Assembly (NCBI RefSeq): GCF_016735595.1
Contig: NZ_JAERRB010000010.1
Span: forward strand, 222,002-286,001
Reading direction: 5' to 3'
Source of the DNA: Chryseolinea lacunae
GTDB taxonomy: Bacteria; Bacteroidota; Bacteroidia; Cytophagales; Cyclobacteriaceae
DNA: 64,000 bases
The position numbers and the translations under genes were made by a program. The notes under the pieces were generated by a model. The model saw only the letters and a list, made by a program, of their open reading frames with translations, did not search any database and had not been told where the DNA came from. Below are positions 1 to 8,686 of this stretch, one piece after another. Position 1 is the stretch's first letter. Each line of letters opens with the position of its first letter.

Positions 1-852
1 ATGACCATCTGGGCCAACGAGCGCCTGCGCAACGACAAGCTGCGGTTTGGTTCGGAGTTCTCCACAGACGACCCGCGCTCGCAAACCGAAGACCTTGGCG
101 ACAACGCCATGCGCGCCGGCGACTATGGCATCAAGAATCTACAACGCGTGGTGCCCCACCTCACCGAGTGGACCTATCAACCGCACGAAGGTTATCGCAG
201 CCTCACAACCATGTATAACGCTCTTACAAACCAGTTTGACTATTACCTCGGCCACGTGATGACCTACATTGGCGGAGAATATGAAACCCTGAAATCCATG
301 GACCAACCCGGACCGGTCTATGAAACGGTGCCGGTAGACCAGCAACGCGAAGCGATGGACTTCCTGTCGCGTCACATCTTTCAAACCCCGATGTGGCTGC
401 TCGACACGGCCATACTCACCCGCATCGGGCAATCGCCAACACAAATTATCAGCCGTTCGCAGGACATGGTGTTGTCGAGTCTGCTCAGCCCTTCGCGCCT
501 TTCGAGGATCGTGACCTCCGAAGCTACTTATGGACGCAAGGCCTATCCGCTCATTAATTACCTCGACGAGCTGGACGAGGCGCTGTGGACCGAACTCAAT
601 ACGTATGAAAGCATCAGCCTTTACCGGCGCAACCTGCAGCGGTCCTACATCGAACGCCTGCTTGACCTGGCCAGTCCATCCAAATCCGACCGGGAGTATC
701 GCGACGTGGCGCCCATCGTCATCATCAAGCTGGGGGAGATTCAGCAGCACATCAGGAAGGGCATGCTGAAGATGAAAGACGTGATGAGCATCTACCACCT
801 TCGCTACATCGACAACAAAATCACCACCACGCTGGCCGACAAGCAGCGCTGA
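1..852 (+). CDS. zinc-dependent metalloprotease (DUF5117/DUF4953 type), C-terminal part
   Basis: This is the 3' end of a gene that begins before the window; the ATG at position 1 lies inside the family's conserved stretch (TIWANERLR, then DPRSQTEDLGDNAMRAG, then IKNLQRVVPHL), so it is not the true start. That block resembles the C-terminal domain of large exported Bacteroidota zinc metalloproteases that carry DUF5117/DUF5118 and a DUF4953 catalytic region. The HExxH-bearing part would lie upstream. The last 280 residues look helical and carry no membrane segment. The true protein probably acts in the periplasm or outside the cell. Family assignment is by recognition of this C-terminal block only. 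Confidence 0.8.
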   Translation: MTIWANERLRNDKLRFGSEFSTDDPRSQTEDLGDNAMRAGDYGIKNLQRVVPHLTEWTYQPHEGYRSLTTMYNALTNQFDYYLGHVMTYIGGEYETLKSMDQPGPVYETVPVDQQREAMDFLSRHIFQTPMWLLDTAILTRIGQSPTQIISRSQDMVLSSLLSPSRLSRIVTSEATYGRKAYPLINYLDELDEALWTELNTYESISLYRRNLQRSYIERLLDLASPSKSDREYRDVAPIVIIKLGEIQQHIRKGMLKMKDVMSIYHLRYIDNKITTTLADKQR

Positions 853-963
853 CTCTTTCGTGGCATTATCGGTACGTTAATGTATCTTTAAATTCGCAAT
901 ATGCGCATCGGCGATCGCGTGGATTGCCTTACTTTTAAGCGTACCCTTTATTTAAACCAGCGA

Positions 964-3462
964 ATGGAAACACGCCGCGATTTTCTTAAAAAGGTAGCCA
1001 TGCTCTCTGCCGCTGCCGGTGGAGCAGGTGTGCTGCCCCCCTCAATTCAAAAAGCATTTGCCATTAACCCTGCCGTTGGCAGCACCTACCTCGATGCCGA
1101 ACACGTGGTGATTCTCATGCAGGAGAACCGCTCGTTCGACCACAGCTATGGCACCCTGCAGGGCGTGCGCGGTTTCAACGACCCGCGGGCCATCACACTA
1201 CCCAACAAAAACAAAGTGTGGCTTCAGACCAACGCCGCAGGCGAGACTTATGCACCCTTTCGCCTCAACATGAAAGACACCAAAGCCACCTGGATGGGCT
1301 CGCTGCCCCACAGCTGGACAAACCAGGTGGACGCCCGCAACGGGGGCCGATGCGATCAATGGCTCATCGCCAAACCTTCGGGCGAAGAAGAATATAAAGA
1401 CATGCCGCTCACCCTGGGGCACTACAACCGCGAAGACCTGCCGTTCTATTATGCACTGGCCGATGCCTTCACCGTGTGTGATCAGAACTTCTGTTCGTCG
1501 CTGACCGGCACAACGCCCAACCGTCTATACCTATGGACCGGCACCATCCGCGAAAATGTTTCGGCACAAGCGCGTGTGCGCAACGAAGAGCTTGACTATG
1601 ATAGACCCGCACAATGGACCACCTTCCCCGAACGATTGGAAGAACGTGGCGTGTCGTGGAAGATCTATCAAAACGAACTGAGTGTGGGCGCAGGATTTGA
1701 AGGCGAAGAAGACTCATGGCTTTCGAACTTTACCGACAATCCCATTGAGTGGTTCTCGCAATATCATGTCAAGTTCTCGCAGGTATATATCAAACATCTG
1801 CCCGCGCAGATCGAGAAGATTACTCATGAGATTGCAGCGGCCGAAAAGAAATTGCAAGGCATGCCTGCCGGCGAAGAAGCCAAAGCGTTTGCCTCCAGGA
1901 TTGAAAGAGGCAAGACAACGCTTGCCGAATTGCAGCAGGACCTGAAGACGCTCACCCCCGAAGCCTTCGCGAAAATTCCGGAGCGTGAGAAGAGCCTGCA
2001 CCGGAAAGCGTTCACCACCAACAGCAACGATCCAGACTATCATACGCTCACCACGGCCAAGTATGAAGACGGCGGTACCGTGCGCGAAATGAAAGTCCCC
2101 AAGGGCGATGTGCTTCATCAGTTTCGCCAGGATGTGAAGAATGGAACACTGCCCGCCGTTTCGTGGCTGGTGGCTCCCGAGAACTTTTCCGATCACCCCG
2201 GCGCACCATGGTATGGCGCGTGGTATGTTTCGGAAACGCTCGACATCCTCACGCAAAACCCGGAGGTATGGAAGAAGACCATCTTCATCCTGGCCTACGA
2301 CGAAAACGACGGCTACTTCGATCACGTGCCCCCCTTTGTTCCACCACATCCCACCAAACCCAACACCGGCAAACTGTCGCCGGGTCTGGATGCCAATATC
2401 GAATATGTTACCATGGCGCAGGAGCTGAAACGCAAGCCTGCTGCAGACAGTCGTGAAAGCTCCATTGGTTTAGGATACCGTGTGCCGCTGGTGATTGCCT
2501 CGCCGTGGAGTCGCGGTGGCGCGGTGTGCTCGCAGGTGTTTGATCACACCTCTGTCATTCAGTTCCTGGAGAAATTTGTATCGCACAAAACCGGAAAGCC
2601 CTTAACCGAAACCAACATCACGGCCTGGCGTCGCGCGGTGTGTGGCGACCTCACGTCTTCCTTCATTCCCTATAACGGAGAGACGTTTTCGTTGCCGCCG
2701 TTTGTGAATAAGGAATCGTTTATTGAAGGTGTTCACAAAGCGCAGTTCAAGCAACTCCCCGCCGGCTTTCAGAAGATCACGGCAGAAGAAGCGGCAAAAA
2801 TCAATAACGACCCATCGTCGTCTGCACTCATGCCACAACAGGAGAAAGGCACGCGCACATCGCGGCCGTTGCCCTACCAGCTTTATGCCCACGGCAAGCT
2901 TAGTGAAGACAGGAAGAGCATTGTCATAAACTTCGATGCCCGCACAGAGAAATTCGGAGCAGCTTCCAGCGGCTCACCCTTTCATGTGTATTCGCACGGC
3001 AAAACGTTTGCCACACGCGCCTATGCGGTGTCTGCCGGAAAGCCCATTGCAGACACATGGATGTTGACAGACTTTGGTGCTGATGGCTATGATCTTCATG
3101 TGTATGGTCCCAATGGCTTTTACCGCACATTCAAAGGAACATCGCTCGATCCTTCACTGGAAGTGACCGTAGACTATTCGCGCGCAGGCAAAGAGTTCAA
3201 TGGAAATGTAGACGTGCTGGTGGTGAACAAAAGCAAAAGCAAATTCACCATCGACGTGAAAGACTGGGCCTATCAGAATGGCACACGCGGAAACGTTGTG
3301 CAGCCAGGAGGGAAGCTCACCACCACACTCGACCTTACGGAAAGCTCGGGCTGGTATGACTTCAGCGTGCTGATCCGCGAAATGCCAGGCTTTGAGCGCC
3401 GCTTTGCCGGCCGCGTGGAAACAGGCCGCCCTGGCACAACCGATCCGTTGATTGGAAGGTAG
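964..3462 (+). CDS. plcN: phosphocholine-specific phospholipase C, Tat-exported
   Basis: Phospholipase C of the bacterial phosphoesterase family, predicted to cleave phosphatidylcholine-type lipids to diacylglycerol and a phosphorylated head group after export. The start at 964 (METRRDFLKK) is preferred over the in-frame ATG at 901 because it puts a twin-arginine signal (TRRDFLKK plus a hydrophobic Ala/Gly-rich stretch) at the N terminus. The motif ENRSFDHSYG near residue 45 is the family's active-site/metal signature, and DENDGYFDHVPP in mid-protein is another conserved block. Two C-terminal domains (about residues 640-830) resemble the duplicated DUF756 modules of this family. At 832 residues the length is typical. 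It stands alone, followed by a palindromic repeat and a hairpin. The symbol is given on family resemblance; substrate preference is not shown. Confidence 0.88.
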   Translation: METRRDFLKKVAMLSAAAGGAGVLPPSIQKAFAINPAVGSTYLDAEHVVILMQENRSFDHSYGTLQGVRGFNDPRAITLPNKNKVWLQTNAAGETYAPFRLNMKDTKATWMGSLPHSWTNQVDARNGGRCDQWLIAKPSGEEEYKDMPLTLGHYNREDLPFYYALADAFTVCDQNFCSSLTGTTPNRLYLWTGTIRENVSAQARVRNEELDYDRPAQWTTFPERLEERGVSWKIYQNELSVGAGFEGEEDSWLSNFTDNPIEWFSQYHVKFSQVYIKHLPAQIEKITHEIAAAEKKLQGMPAGEEAKAFASRIERGKTTLAELQQDLKTLTPEAFAKIPEREKSLHRKAFTTNSNDPDYHTLTTAKYEDGGTVREMKVPKGDVLHQFRQDVKNGTLPAVSWLVAPENFSDHPGAPWYGAWYVSETLDILTQNPEVWKKTIFILAYDENDGYFDHVPPFVPPHPTKPNTGKLSPGLDANIEYVTMAQELKRKPAADSRESSIGLGYRVPLVIASPWSRGGAVCSQVFDHTSVIQFLEKFVSHKTGKPLTETNITAWRRAVCGDLTSSFIPYNGETFSLPPFVNKESFIEGVHKAQFKQLPAGFQKITAEEAAKINNDPSSSALMPQQEKGTRTSRPLPYQLYAHGKLSEDRKSIVINFDARTEKFGAASSGSPFHVYSHGKTFATRAYAVSAGKPIADTWMLTDFGADGYDLHVYGPNGFYRTFKGTSLDPSLEVTVDYSRAGKEFNGNVDVLVVNKSKSKFTIDVKDWAYQNGTRGNVVQPGGKLTTTLDLTESSGWYDFSVLIREMPGFERRFAGRVETGRPGTTDPLIGR

Positions 3463-3501
3463 TCAACATAAAAGAACGCTGTGACATAACCTCATGCGGA
3501 A

Positions 3502-3594
3502 TGGTCCAAGCACAGTCTCTCGTCTCGAGGACTGTGCGCGTTCCTTCAAATCCCGCATAGTCCTCGAAACGAGAGACTATGCTATGATGGACCA
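3502..3594. repeat. palindromic repeat element, copy 1 (two hairpins inside an outer inverted repeat)
   Basis: Two adjacent hairpins share one design. Hairpin A is GCACAGTC (3510-3517) paired with GACTGTGC (3530-3537), with CTCG/CGAG continuing the stem. Hairpin B is GCATAGTC (3555-3562) with CTCG/CGAG and GACTATGC (3575-3582). B looks like an inverted, slightly changed copy of A. The whole unit is enclosed by TGGTCCA (3502-3508) and TGGACCA (3588-3594). A second copy lies at 4861-4940. The form recalls paired REP/BIME elements of other bacteria; no transposase is nearby. Confidence 0.8.
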
Positions 3595-3627
3595 CGTATG
3601 ATCACAACCGATAATAACATTCTTAAT

Positions 3628-3677
3628 AAGCATCGTGACGCAAGCACTCTCTGCCGGTCACGATGCTTTTGTTTTTA
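3628..3677 (+). terminator. hairpin with T-rich tail
   Basis: A perfect 12-bp inverted repeat, AAGCATCGTGAC (3628-3639) and GTCACGATGCTT (3657-3668), with a 17-base loop, is followed on the + strand by TTGTTTTTA. It sits between the convergent phospholipase C and lipoprotein genes and could end transcription from the left. The other strand lacks a clear U-run. Confidence 0.6.
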
Positions 3678-3681
3678 TAGG

Positions 3682-4746
3682 TTACTCTATAGTCTTGGTA
3701 GTAGTAACACCGTTGATGGTTATTGTGAGGGTACGGTTTGTGCAGGAGCCGTCGCCAAAATCAACAACTACGGTGTCGGTTCTGTAGTGTGTTTCGAGCG
3801 TGCCGCTTACCGGGCCGGAGCGTCTGCCTTCGCACGCCAGGTTTTCGGAAAGGGGTTTGGTGGTTTGGTGGGAATAGATCACCGTGCCGTCGGCTGCCGT
3901 AACAAAGGTCTTCACTTCTGTTGTGATCTCGCCGCTTATAGGGCGGCCGTTGTCGTTTAGCACCACGGTGGATGTGCGTGTTTTGTCGCTCGTCCAGGTG
4001 GCCACGGTGCCGTCGCTGAAGGTGATCTTTCCATCGGTGACAGTGGTGACGGATTTGCCCGAGCCGGTGGTGGCGTCGAATGTGCTGGTGCGTGTCTTTG
4101 TTCCCTCAATGGTGTTGCCGTTCACGGCGTAGTTCTCAAAGGTTGTCACTTCTGTTTTGTTGGCACTGTCGCCACTGCGTGTGATAATGATTTTGCCCGA
4201 CCGTGTGATCGTGACGGTGTCGCGCCGGTAGGTGACTCCGCTGCCAAAGTCGATCACCGTCTTCGCGATCTTCGACAACAATGAATCATAGACCGGGAAC
4301 TGATGACCACTGAAGCTGCAACCATTTGGGCCACCCGTGGCGGGAAGCGTGAGCGCAATTACGTTGCCGCTGGCATCGTAGTTTGTGATGGTTGCACCAC
4401 CGTTACGCGAAATGCGAAGTCCCCTGAAGTCGCTGGCGCTCTCGGCATCGATGATGGTGAGCAACTCTTCCGTAGGTGCCAGAAGATTGGCGCCGTCAAG
4501 TATGCCCCTGAACTTCGGATGGCCACGACGACCATGCGCATTTTCGTGAGTGTCGGTGCTGTCGGTGCTGCTTCCGTTGATGCGGAAGCTTGTGCCGCTG
4601 GCCAGTTGCCCCGACGTTTCGGCCACGTCTATCAAGGTTGTGTTGCTGGTGCTGGTGTCCGACAGGGCGTTGTCGGCGTTCTCGTTGGCGCAACTCCAGA
4701 CGAATAAGGCCACGAGGGCCGCGAAAAGAATACGTATGTTTTTCAT
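3682..4746 (-). CDS. putative lipoprotein of unknown function, Thr/Ser-rich
   Basis: A 354-residue exported protein. A short hydrophobic signal ends in FVWSC, so Cys19 is a likely lipidation site. After a low-complexity Ser/Thr/Asn linker, the body is dominated by short repeated beta-like segments rich in Thr, Gly and Asp (for example DGTVATWTSDKTRTS and GKIIITRSGDS), suggesting an extracytoplasmic beta-sheet domain. I recognise no catalytic motif. The gene lies alone between two copies of the same palindromic element (3502-3594 and 4861-4940), which may mean it was inserted or moved together with them, although this is inference. A surface-anchored structural or binding protein is the best guess. 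Confidence 0.7.
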   Translation of the reverse strand: MKNIRILFAALVALFVWSCANENADNALSDTSTSNTTLIDVAETSGQLASGTSFRINGSSTDSTDTHENAHGRRGHPKFRGILDGANLLAPTEELLTIIDAESASDFRGLRISRNGGATITNYDASGNVIALTLPATGGPNGCSFSGHQFPVYDSLLSKIAKTVIDFGSGVTYRRDTVTITRSGKIIITRSGDSANKTEVTTFENYAVNGNTIEGTKTRTSTFDATTGSGKSVTTVTDGKITFSDGTVATWTSDKTRTSTVVLNDNGRPISGEITTEVKTFVTAADGTVIYSHQTTKPLSENLACEGRRSGPVSGTLETHYRTDTVVVDFGDGSCTNRTLTITINGVTTTKTIE

Positions 4747-4860
4747 GAGCTTTCCATTTGCCTCTTAATACGCTCAAGCTGCACAGGAAATTGCTTGAAT
4801 GACGGGATCATAGACAGGATGGGCTAATGTGTAGACGACCCATGTCATCTTGTTTGTGAT

Positions 4861-4940
4861 GTCGTAGCACAGTCTATCGAGGACTGTGCGTTTCATTATA
4901 GAACCCGCATAGTCCTCGAAGCGAGAGACTATGCTACGAC
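4861..4940. repeat. palindromic repeat element, copy 2
   Basis: Second copy of the element at 3502-3594. Hairpin A: GCACAGTC (4867-4874) with GACTGTGC (4882-4889). Hairpin B: GCATAGTC CTCG (4907-4918) with CGAG (4922-4925) and GACTATGC (4927-4934). The outer stem is GTCGTAGC (4861-4868) with GCTACGAC (4933-4940). The outer bases differ from copy 1, yet each copy remains self-complementary. Confidence 0.8.
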
Positions 4941-4995
4941 GATAAAGCTTTGACGCTTCCTTATATATCGCTTAGTCGAAGCAAACACTGCGTCA

Positions 4996-5574
4996 TCACG
5001 CCACCACCATCCGCTCCGTTTCCTTCTCACGGCGGGCTTTCTTCACGTCAGCTTTAATGGCAAACACTGTCGCGAGGTAGGCGGCCGACACAAAGAAGGG
5101 AATGGCCACAAAACGTTGATCGGGAAGTGTATACCATAGCACCGTGCAACCAACGGTTCTTGCGATGGCATGTGCCATGTAGAGTGGGCGGCCATAGGTC
5201 CAGCCGATCACGGGCCAGTGAATGCCCATGCCCACGCCGATGGCGAGGGGCACGAAAGAGAGGTCGGCACGGGCGCCGGCAAACGCGAGGGGCCAGAACA
5301 TGAGCATGGAAACAAACGCCGGCAGCAGCAGGTTGGTGAGGGCCGACTTTACCATCAGGTCTGACTTCATTGGCTTGGCCAACGCAAGGCCCAGGGGAAA
5401 GATGAGACCCGACGTGAACGCCGCCAGCGGAAACCAGAAGCGTGGTGCCACATAAAGACCGGCAATGCCCAGGGCAAGCCAGTATATAAATCCTGCCACA
5501 GGCAAGGCTAGCCCGCCGTTGGCGTTGATGAAGGCGTTTCTTTTTTCGAGGAGGAGGCTTTCTTTAAGATTCAT
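4996..5574 (-). CDS. multi-pass membrane protein, DUF7010-like
   Basis: A 192-residue integral membrane protein with about six hydrophobic segments (for example GLALPVAGFIYWLALGIAGL and LLPAFVSMLMFWPLAFAG) and a charged cytoplasmic tail (KADVKKARREKETER). It resembles the DUF7010 family of small bacterial membrane proteins, whose function is not established. A conserved-looking Trp/His/Gly cluster in the middle (GIHWPVIGWTYGR) is the most distinctive part. It has no clear operon partner: the next gene on the same strand starts 140 bases away. Confidence 0.7.
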   Translation of the reverse strand: MNLKESLLLEKRNAFINANGGLALPVAGFIYWLALGIAGLYVAPRFWFPLAAFTSGLIFPLGLALAKPMKSDLMVKSALTNLLLPAFVSMLMFWPLAFAGARADLSFVPLAIGVGMGIHWPVIGWTYGRPLYMAHAIARTVGCTVLWYTLPDQRFVAIPFFVSAAYLATVFAIKADVKKARREKETERMVVA

Positions 5575-5717
5575 AGGTCTAACAGGTTAAGGAGGTTCAG
5601 ATAGTTAAGGTAGCGGTGGCGTTGTGATAAACAATAGGATGGTGAAGTGAATAGCACGATCGGAGAAGTGAATGGCAGGAATGAAGCGATATGGCGAGAC
5701 TCCTGCTTTAAGATACA

Positions 5718-6590
5718 TCATTTCAGAAAGTTATCTACGGTCAGGAAGAACCAGGCAGGTTCATCATAGAAGATGAAGTGTTTCGCGGTGTCGTTGATGG
5801 CCACGGTGGCGTGCTTCACGTTGGCCACTTGTGCCTGGTAGGCCGCCACTGAGCCATCGTGTGTGGCCCCATAGCTTTTGTAGGCGGCCCACTGACCCAT
5901 CACCAGCACGGGACTTTGAATGGCGGCCACGGTGGGGCGAAGGTCGGTGGTGAACATCTCATACATCACTTCGCCCTGGGTGGGTGAGTCGGCTTTCGAG
6001 GCAATCTCGGCCACCTGGCTGATGCGTTCGGGGCTGGTGATCATCGACTGCAGGATGCGTTGTTGATTTGTTTTGATTTGCTCGGGGGTCTGGCCGGCCA
6101 TGGAGTTCTTCATGTTCAGGGCCATGGGTTTCATGTTGTCGGGTGTAGCGCTGGGGTTGGCCAGCACACTCAGGAAGGGAATCCCGTCAACAGCAATCAC
6201 TTTCTGAAACAGGTCGGGTGCCGACGCGGCGGCCCAGAGCGAAAGGAAACCGCCCATGCTATGTCCCATGATAATCGGGTTCTTCAACTTCTTGTCTTTC
6301 ACATACGTAATCACCTCGTCCTTCATCGACTCCAGGAAGTGGTCGCTCAGGGCAGGGGCGTTGCCACCAAATCCCGCCAGGGTGATGACGTGGCATTCAT
6401 AGGCATTCTGGTAGTGTTCAACAGTCTCCTTCCAAACTTCGCCGGAGCAGAACAGGCCATGGATGAGGATCATGGGCTGGCCTTTTCCTGTTACGTTGAC
6501 CGTGAACAGCTTTTGACCGTTGGCCAGGAAGTTGGTCAGCAGGAAGGAAGCCAGCAGGGCAATGGTGGGGAGGGAATAGATTCGTTTCAT
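5718..6590 (-). CDS. secreted alpha/beta hydrolase
   Basis: Alpha/beta-hydrolase fold enzyme of unknown substrate, probably an esterase or lipase-like hydrolase in the periplasm. The start at 6590 (MKRIYSLPTI) gives a normal signal peptide ending near ANGQ; the in-frame ATG at 6614 would add eight polar residues. Visible signatures are the oxyanion loop ILIHGLFCSG (about residue 41), the nucleophile elbow GHSMGG with Ser111, and a late His in DTAKHFIFYD. The catalytic acid is not obvious after the strand VLVMGQW. Length (290 residues) is normal. It is divergent from the LytS/LytTR operon, with about 250 bases between them. Confidence 0.82.
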   Translation of the reverse strand: MKRIYSLPTIALLASFLLTNFLANGQKLFTVNVTGKGQPMILIHGLFCSGEVWKETVEHYQNAYECHVITLAGFGGNAPALSDHFLESMKDEVITYVKDKKLKNPIIMGHSMGGFLSLWAAASAPDLFQKVIAVDGIPFLSVLANPSATPDNMKPMALNMKNSMAGQTPEQIKTNQQRILQSMITSPERISQVAEIASKADSPTQGEVMYEMFTTDLRPTVAAIQSPVLVMGQWAAYKSYGATHDGSVAAYQAQVANVKHATVAINDTAKHFIFYDEPAWFFLTVDNFLK

Positions 6591-6758
6591 GATTTTCGGG
6601 TTTTGCGTTTTCATGCTTCAAAGGAACGGCGGTGTGCACGGCCCGGAAATTTTTATTGACTAACTGCACCAATGCCATGACCATCTGCTCCAGCCGACAA
6701 TAGCAGGCGGCATCATGCTGATTCTACAGGTTTCTACCCTGCACCCTGGCGCATGATT

Positions 6759-6793
6759 CCGGTTGGTCAATGCTTCGGCGCAGTTGGTCAATG
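6759..6793. promoter_or_regulatory. tandem direct repeat, likely LytTR response-regulator site
   Basis: GTTGGTCAATG occurs at 6762-6772 and 6783-6793, exactly 21 bp apart. The half-sites CCGGTTGGT and GCAGTTGGT resemble the LytTR-domain consensus [TA][AC][CA]GTTN[AG][TG], whose paired 9-bp sites are known to be about two helical turns apart. The repeats end seven bases before the putative -33 box of the adjacent LytS/LytTR operon, fitting autoregulation. Confidence 0.55.
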
Positions 6794-6799
6794 GAATTA

Positions 6800-6829
6800 T
6801 TGTGTTTGGGCGGCGATGTTTTACTTTGG
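6800..6829 (+). promoter_or_regulatory. candidate promoter of the LytS/LytTR operon
   Basis: TTG (6800-6802) is separated by 19 bases from TACTTTGG (6822-6829), one base off the Bacteroidota -7 consensus TAnnTTTG. It lies 17 bases before the kinase start codon and directly follows the direct repeats. Confidence 0.35.
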
Positions 6830-6846
6830 GGTTTGAACTGAACCGC

Positions 6847-7878
6847 ATGACGGACACGCGCATCACGCTCTGGCAAAAGCTCTATCGCATCAAAGCACAT
6901 CACCTGGTGTTGTGGGTTTGCTATTTCCTGTTCTGGATGACGGTCTACCAGGAGCAATACAAATCCAAGGTGATGCTGTTGTTTGTGATCTCGTTCTATT
7001 TTGTGTTTAATGCCGCCACGTTCTACAGTGTTATTTATGTGCTGATTCCCAGGTACTTCAATACCCGTCGCTATGGGCTTTTCTGCCTCCTGTTTGTGGG
7101 TATGTTGCTGGTCGCTTCCGCGGGATTGGCGGTGTGCATCTCCATGATCTTCAAGGCGAACAACAGCGTCTTTGCGAGCCACTATAGTGTGATCTTCTTT
7201 TATGCGCTGACGTCTAACGGTACCGTGTTGGGTGCGTTTGGGGCAGCAAAGTTTCTGGTCGACCGGGTGAAGAACGACCGCCATTCACGCATCGTGGAGC
7301 ATCAGCGGCTGGAGTCGGAATTGCAATACCTGAAGGCGCAGGTAAACCCTCACTTCCTGTTCAACGCCATCAACAGCGTTTACTTTCTTATTAAGAAGGA
7401 CCCCGACATGGCTTCCGAAACGCTCATCAAACTATCGGATCTGCTCCGCTTCCAACTCTACGATTGCTCCGACGACAAGATTGCCATCGAGAAAGAGCTT
7501 GAATATCTTCAAAACTACATCGCCCTCGAAAAGCTCCGGAAGGGCAGCAAGGTGAAAGTGGACTACGCGCCCGAAGGCATCCTTTCGGGATTTCAGATTG
7601 CCCCGTTTCTCATGATCCCCTTTCTCGAAAATGCGTTCAAGTTTGTATCCAACGACAGCGACAAACCCAACGAGATCCGCTTCGGTCTGACCCGCAACGA
7701 CAACCAACTCGTGGCCACCTTCTTTAACACCCACGACGGCTTGCCAAAGAGCACGGTGGGAGGCATCGGGCTGAAGAATGTGAAACGCAGGCTCGAACTG
7801 TTGTATCCCGATCGCCACACCCTGCACATCGACAGCACAGCGCGCACCTATTCTGTAACCCTGACCCTGACGTTATGA
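6847..7878 (+). CDS. LytS/YehU-type sensor histidine kinase
   Basis: Membrane sensor kinase that phosphorylates the LytTR regulator encoded immediately downstream. The start at 6847 (MTDTRITLWQ) is preferred over the upstream ATG at 6763, which lies inside the likely control region. Four hydrophobic segments fill residues 18-140. The His_kinase module follows: ESELQYLKAQVNPHFLFNAI with His169 as phospho-acceptor. The ATPase domain shows the N box (PFLENAFKF) and the G box (GGIGLKNVKRRL). No separate extracytoplasmic sensing domain is visible, so the signal is probably read within the membrane. The stop overlaps the next start by four bases (ATGA). Confidence 0.9.
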   Translation: MTDTRITLWQKLYRIKAHHLVLWVCYFLFWMTVYQEQYKSKVMLLFVISFYFVFNAATFYSVIYVLIPRYFNTRRYGLFCLLFVGMLLVASAGLAVCISMIFKANNSVFASHYSVIFFYALTSNGTVLGAFGAAKFLVDRVKNDRHSRIVEHQRLESELQYLKAQVNPHFLFNAINSVYFLIKKDPDMASETLIKLSDLLRFQLYDCSDDKIAIEKELEYLQNYIALEKLRKGSKVKVDYAPEGILSGFQIAPFLMIPFLENAFKFVSNDSDKPNEIRFGLTRNDNQLVATFFNTHDGLPKSTVGGIGLKNVKRRLELLYPDRHTLHIDSTARTYSVTLTLTL

Positions 7879-8609
7879 CCTTGAAAATACAGACCATCAT
7901 TGTAGAAGACGAACCCCTGGCCCGCGAAGGCCTGCTCTCGTATGTGCGCGAGATCGGCTTCCTCGAGATCAAGGCCACCTGCGAAGACGCCCTCGAAGCC
8001 AACAAGGTGCTCGGGTCCACGCCGGTAGACCTCATGTTTCTCGATATCCAGATGCCCAAAATCACGGGCATCGAATTCCTGAAGTCCATCAAAGAGCCGC
8101 CCATGGCCATCATGACCACGGCCTATCCCAACTTCGCCCTTCAGGGCTATGAGCTGGATGTGGTGGACTATCTGGTGAAGCCCTTTCCGTTCGAGCGTTT
8201 TCTGAAGTCGGTGAACAAAGCCCGCGACTTTTTTGAGCTGAAGCAGAAGGGCAGGAGCGTCGGCAGCGGCCCCACCGAACCCAGGGAAAAGACTGACGAG
8301 GACTACTTCTTTGTGAAAGTGGACTATCGCTACGAAAAGATTCACTACAAAGACGTTATGTATGTGGAGGGCATGGAGAACTATGTGGTCATTCACACGG
8401 CGGCGCAGCAATACATGACGCTGCTGCGCATGAAGAACCTGGAGGAGATCCTGCAGGCGCCCGCGTTTCTTCGGATTCACAAGTCGTATATCGTGGCCGT
8501 GAGGGCCATCTCGGCCATCGACGGCAACGAGGTGGTGGTGGGAAACAAACGCCTGCCGATCAGCCGCGACAAGAAAGCGGAGATCCTGGAGCGCTTAATT
8601 AAAAATTGA
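7875..8609 (+). CDS. LytTR-family response regulator
   Basis: Two-domain response regulator. The receiver domain (about residues 1-120) has the acidic pair EDE at 11-13, the phospho-acceptor Asp57 in MFLDIQMPK, Thr in MTTAYP and Lys in LVKPF. A LytTR DNA-binding domain fills residues 145-244 (VKVDYRYEKIHYKDVMYVEG, then LRIHKSYIV). LytTR domains bind paired direct repeats, and such a pair lies at 6759-6793 in front of this operon. Translation is probably coupled to the kinase by the ATGA overlap. Target genes beyond its own operon cannot be named; the divergent hydrolase is one possibility. Confidence 0.93.
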   Translation: MTLKIQTIIVEDEPLAREGLLSYVREIGFLEIKATCEDALEANKVLGSTPVDLMFLDIQMPKITGIEFLKSIKEPPMAIMTTAYPNFALQGYELDVVDYLVKPFPFERFLKSVNKARDFFELKQKGRSVGSGPTEPREKTDEDYFFVKVDYRYEKIHYKDVMYVEGMENYVVIHTAAQQYMTLLRMKNLEEILQAPAFLRIHKSYIVAVRAISAIDGNEVVVGNKRLPISRDKKAEILERLIKN

Positions 8610-8686
8610 CAGTAAAGTTTTTAAACTTTAACATTTTCAATAACTTAGCAGCACCTGATTCATTTTTTAATCTAACTGATAATGTT

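Noticed and set aside
3502..4940. Repeat pair as target-site duplications of a transposon
   Set aside because: The copies are about 1.3 kb apart, are internally palindromic and differ in their outer bases, and the enclosed gene is not a transposase.
5575..5717. Short near-repeats (GTTAAGG, GAAGTGAAT) between the DUF7010-like and hydrolase genes
   Set aside because: Only two loose copies of each at irregular spacing; chance is likely.
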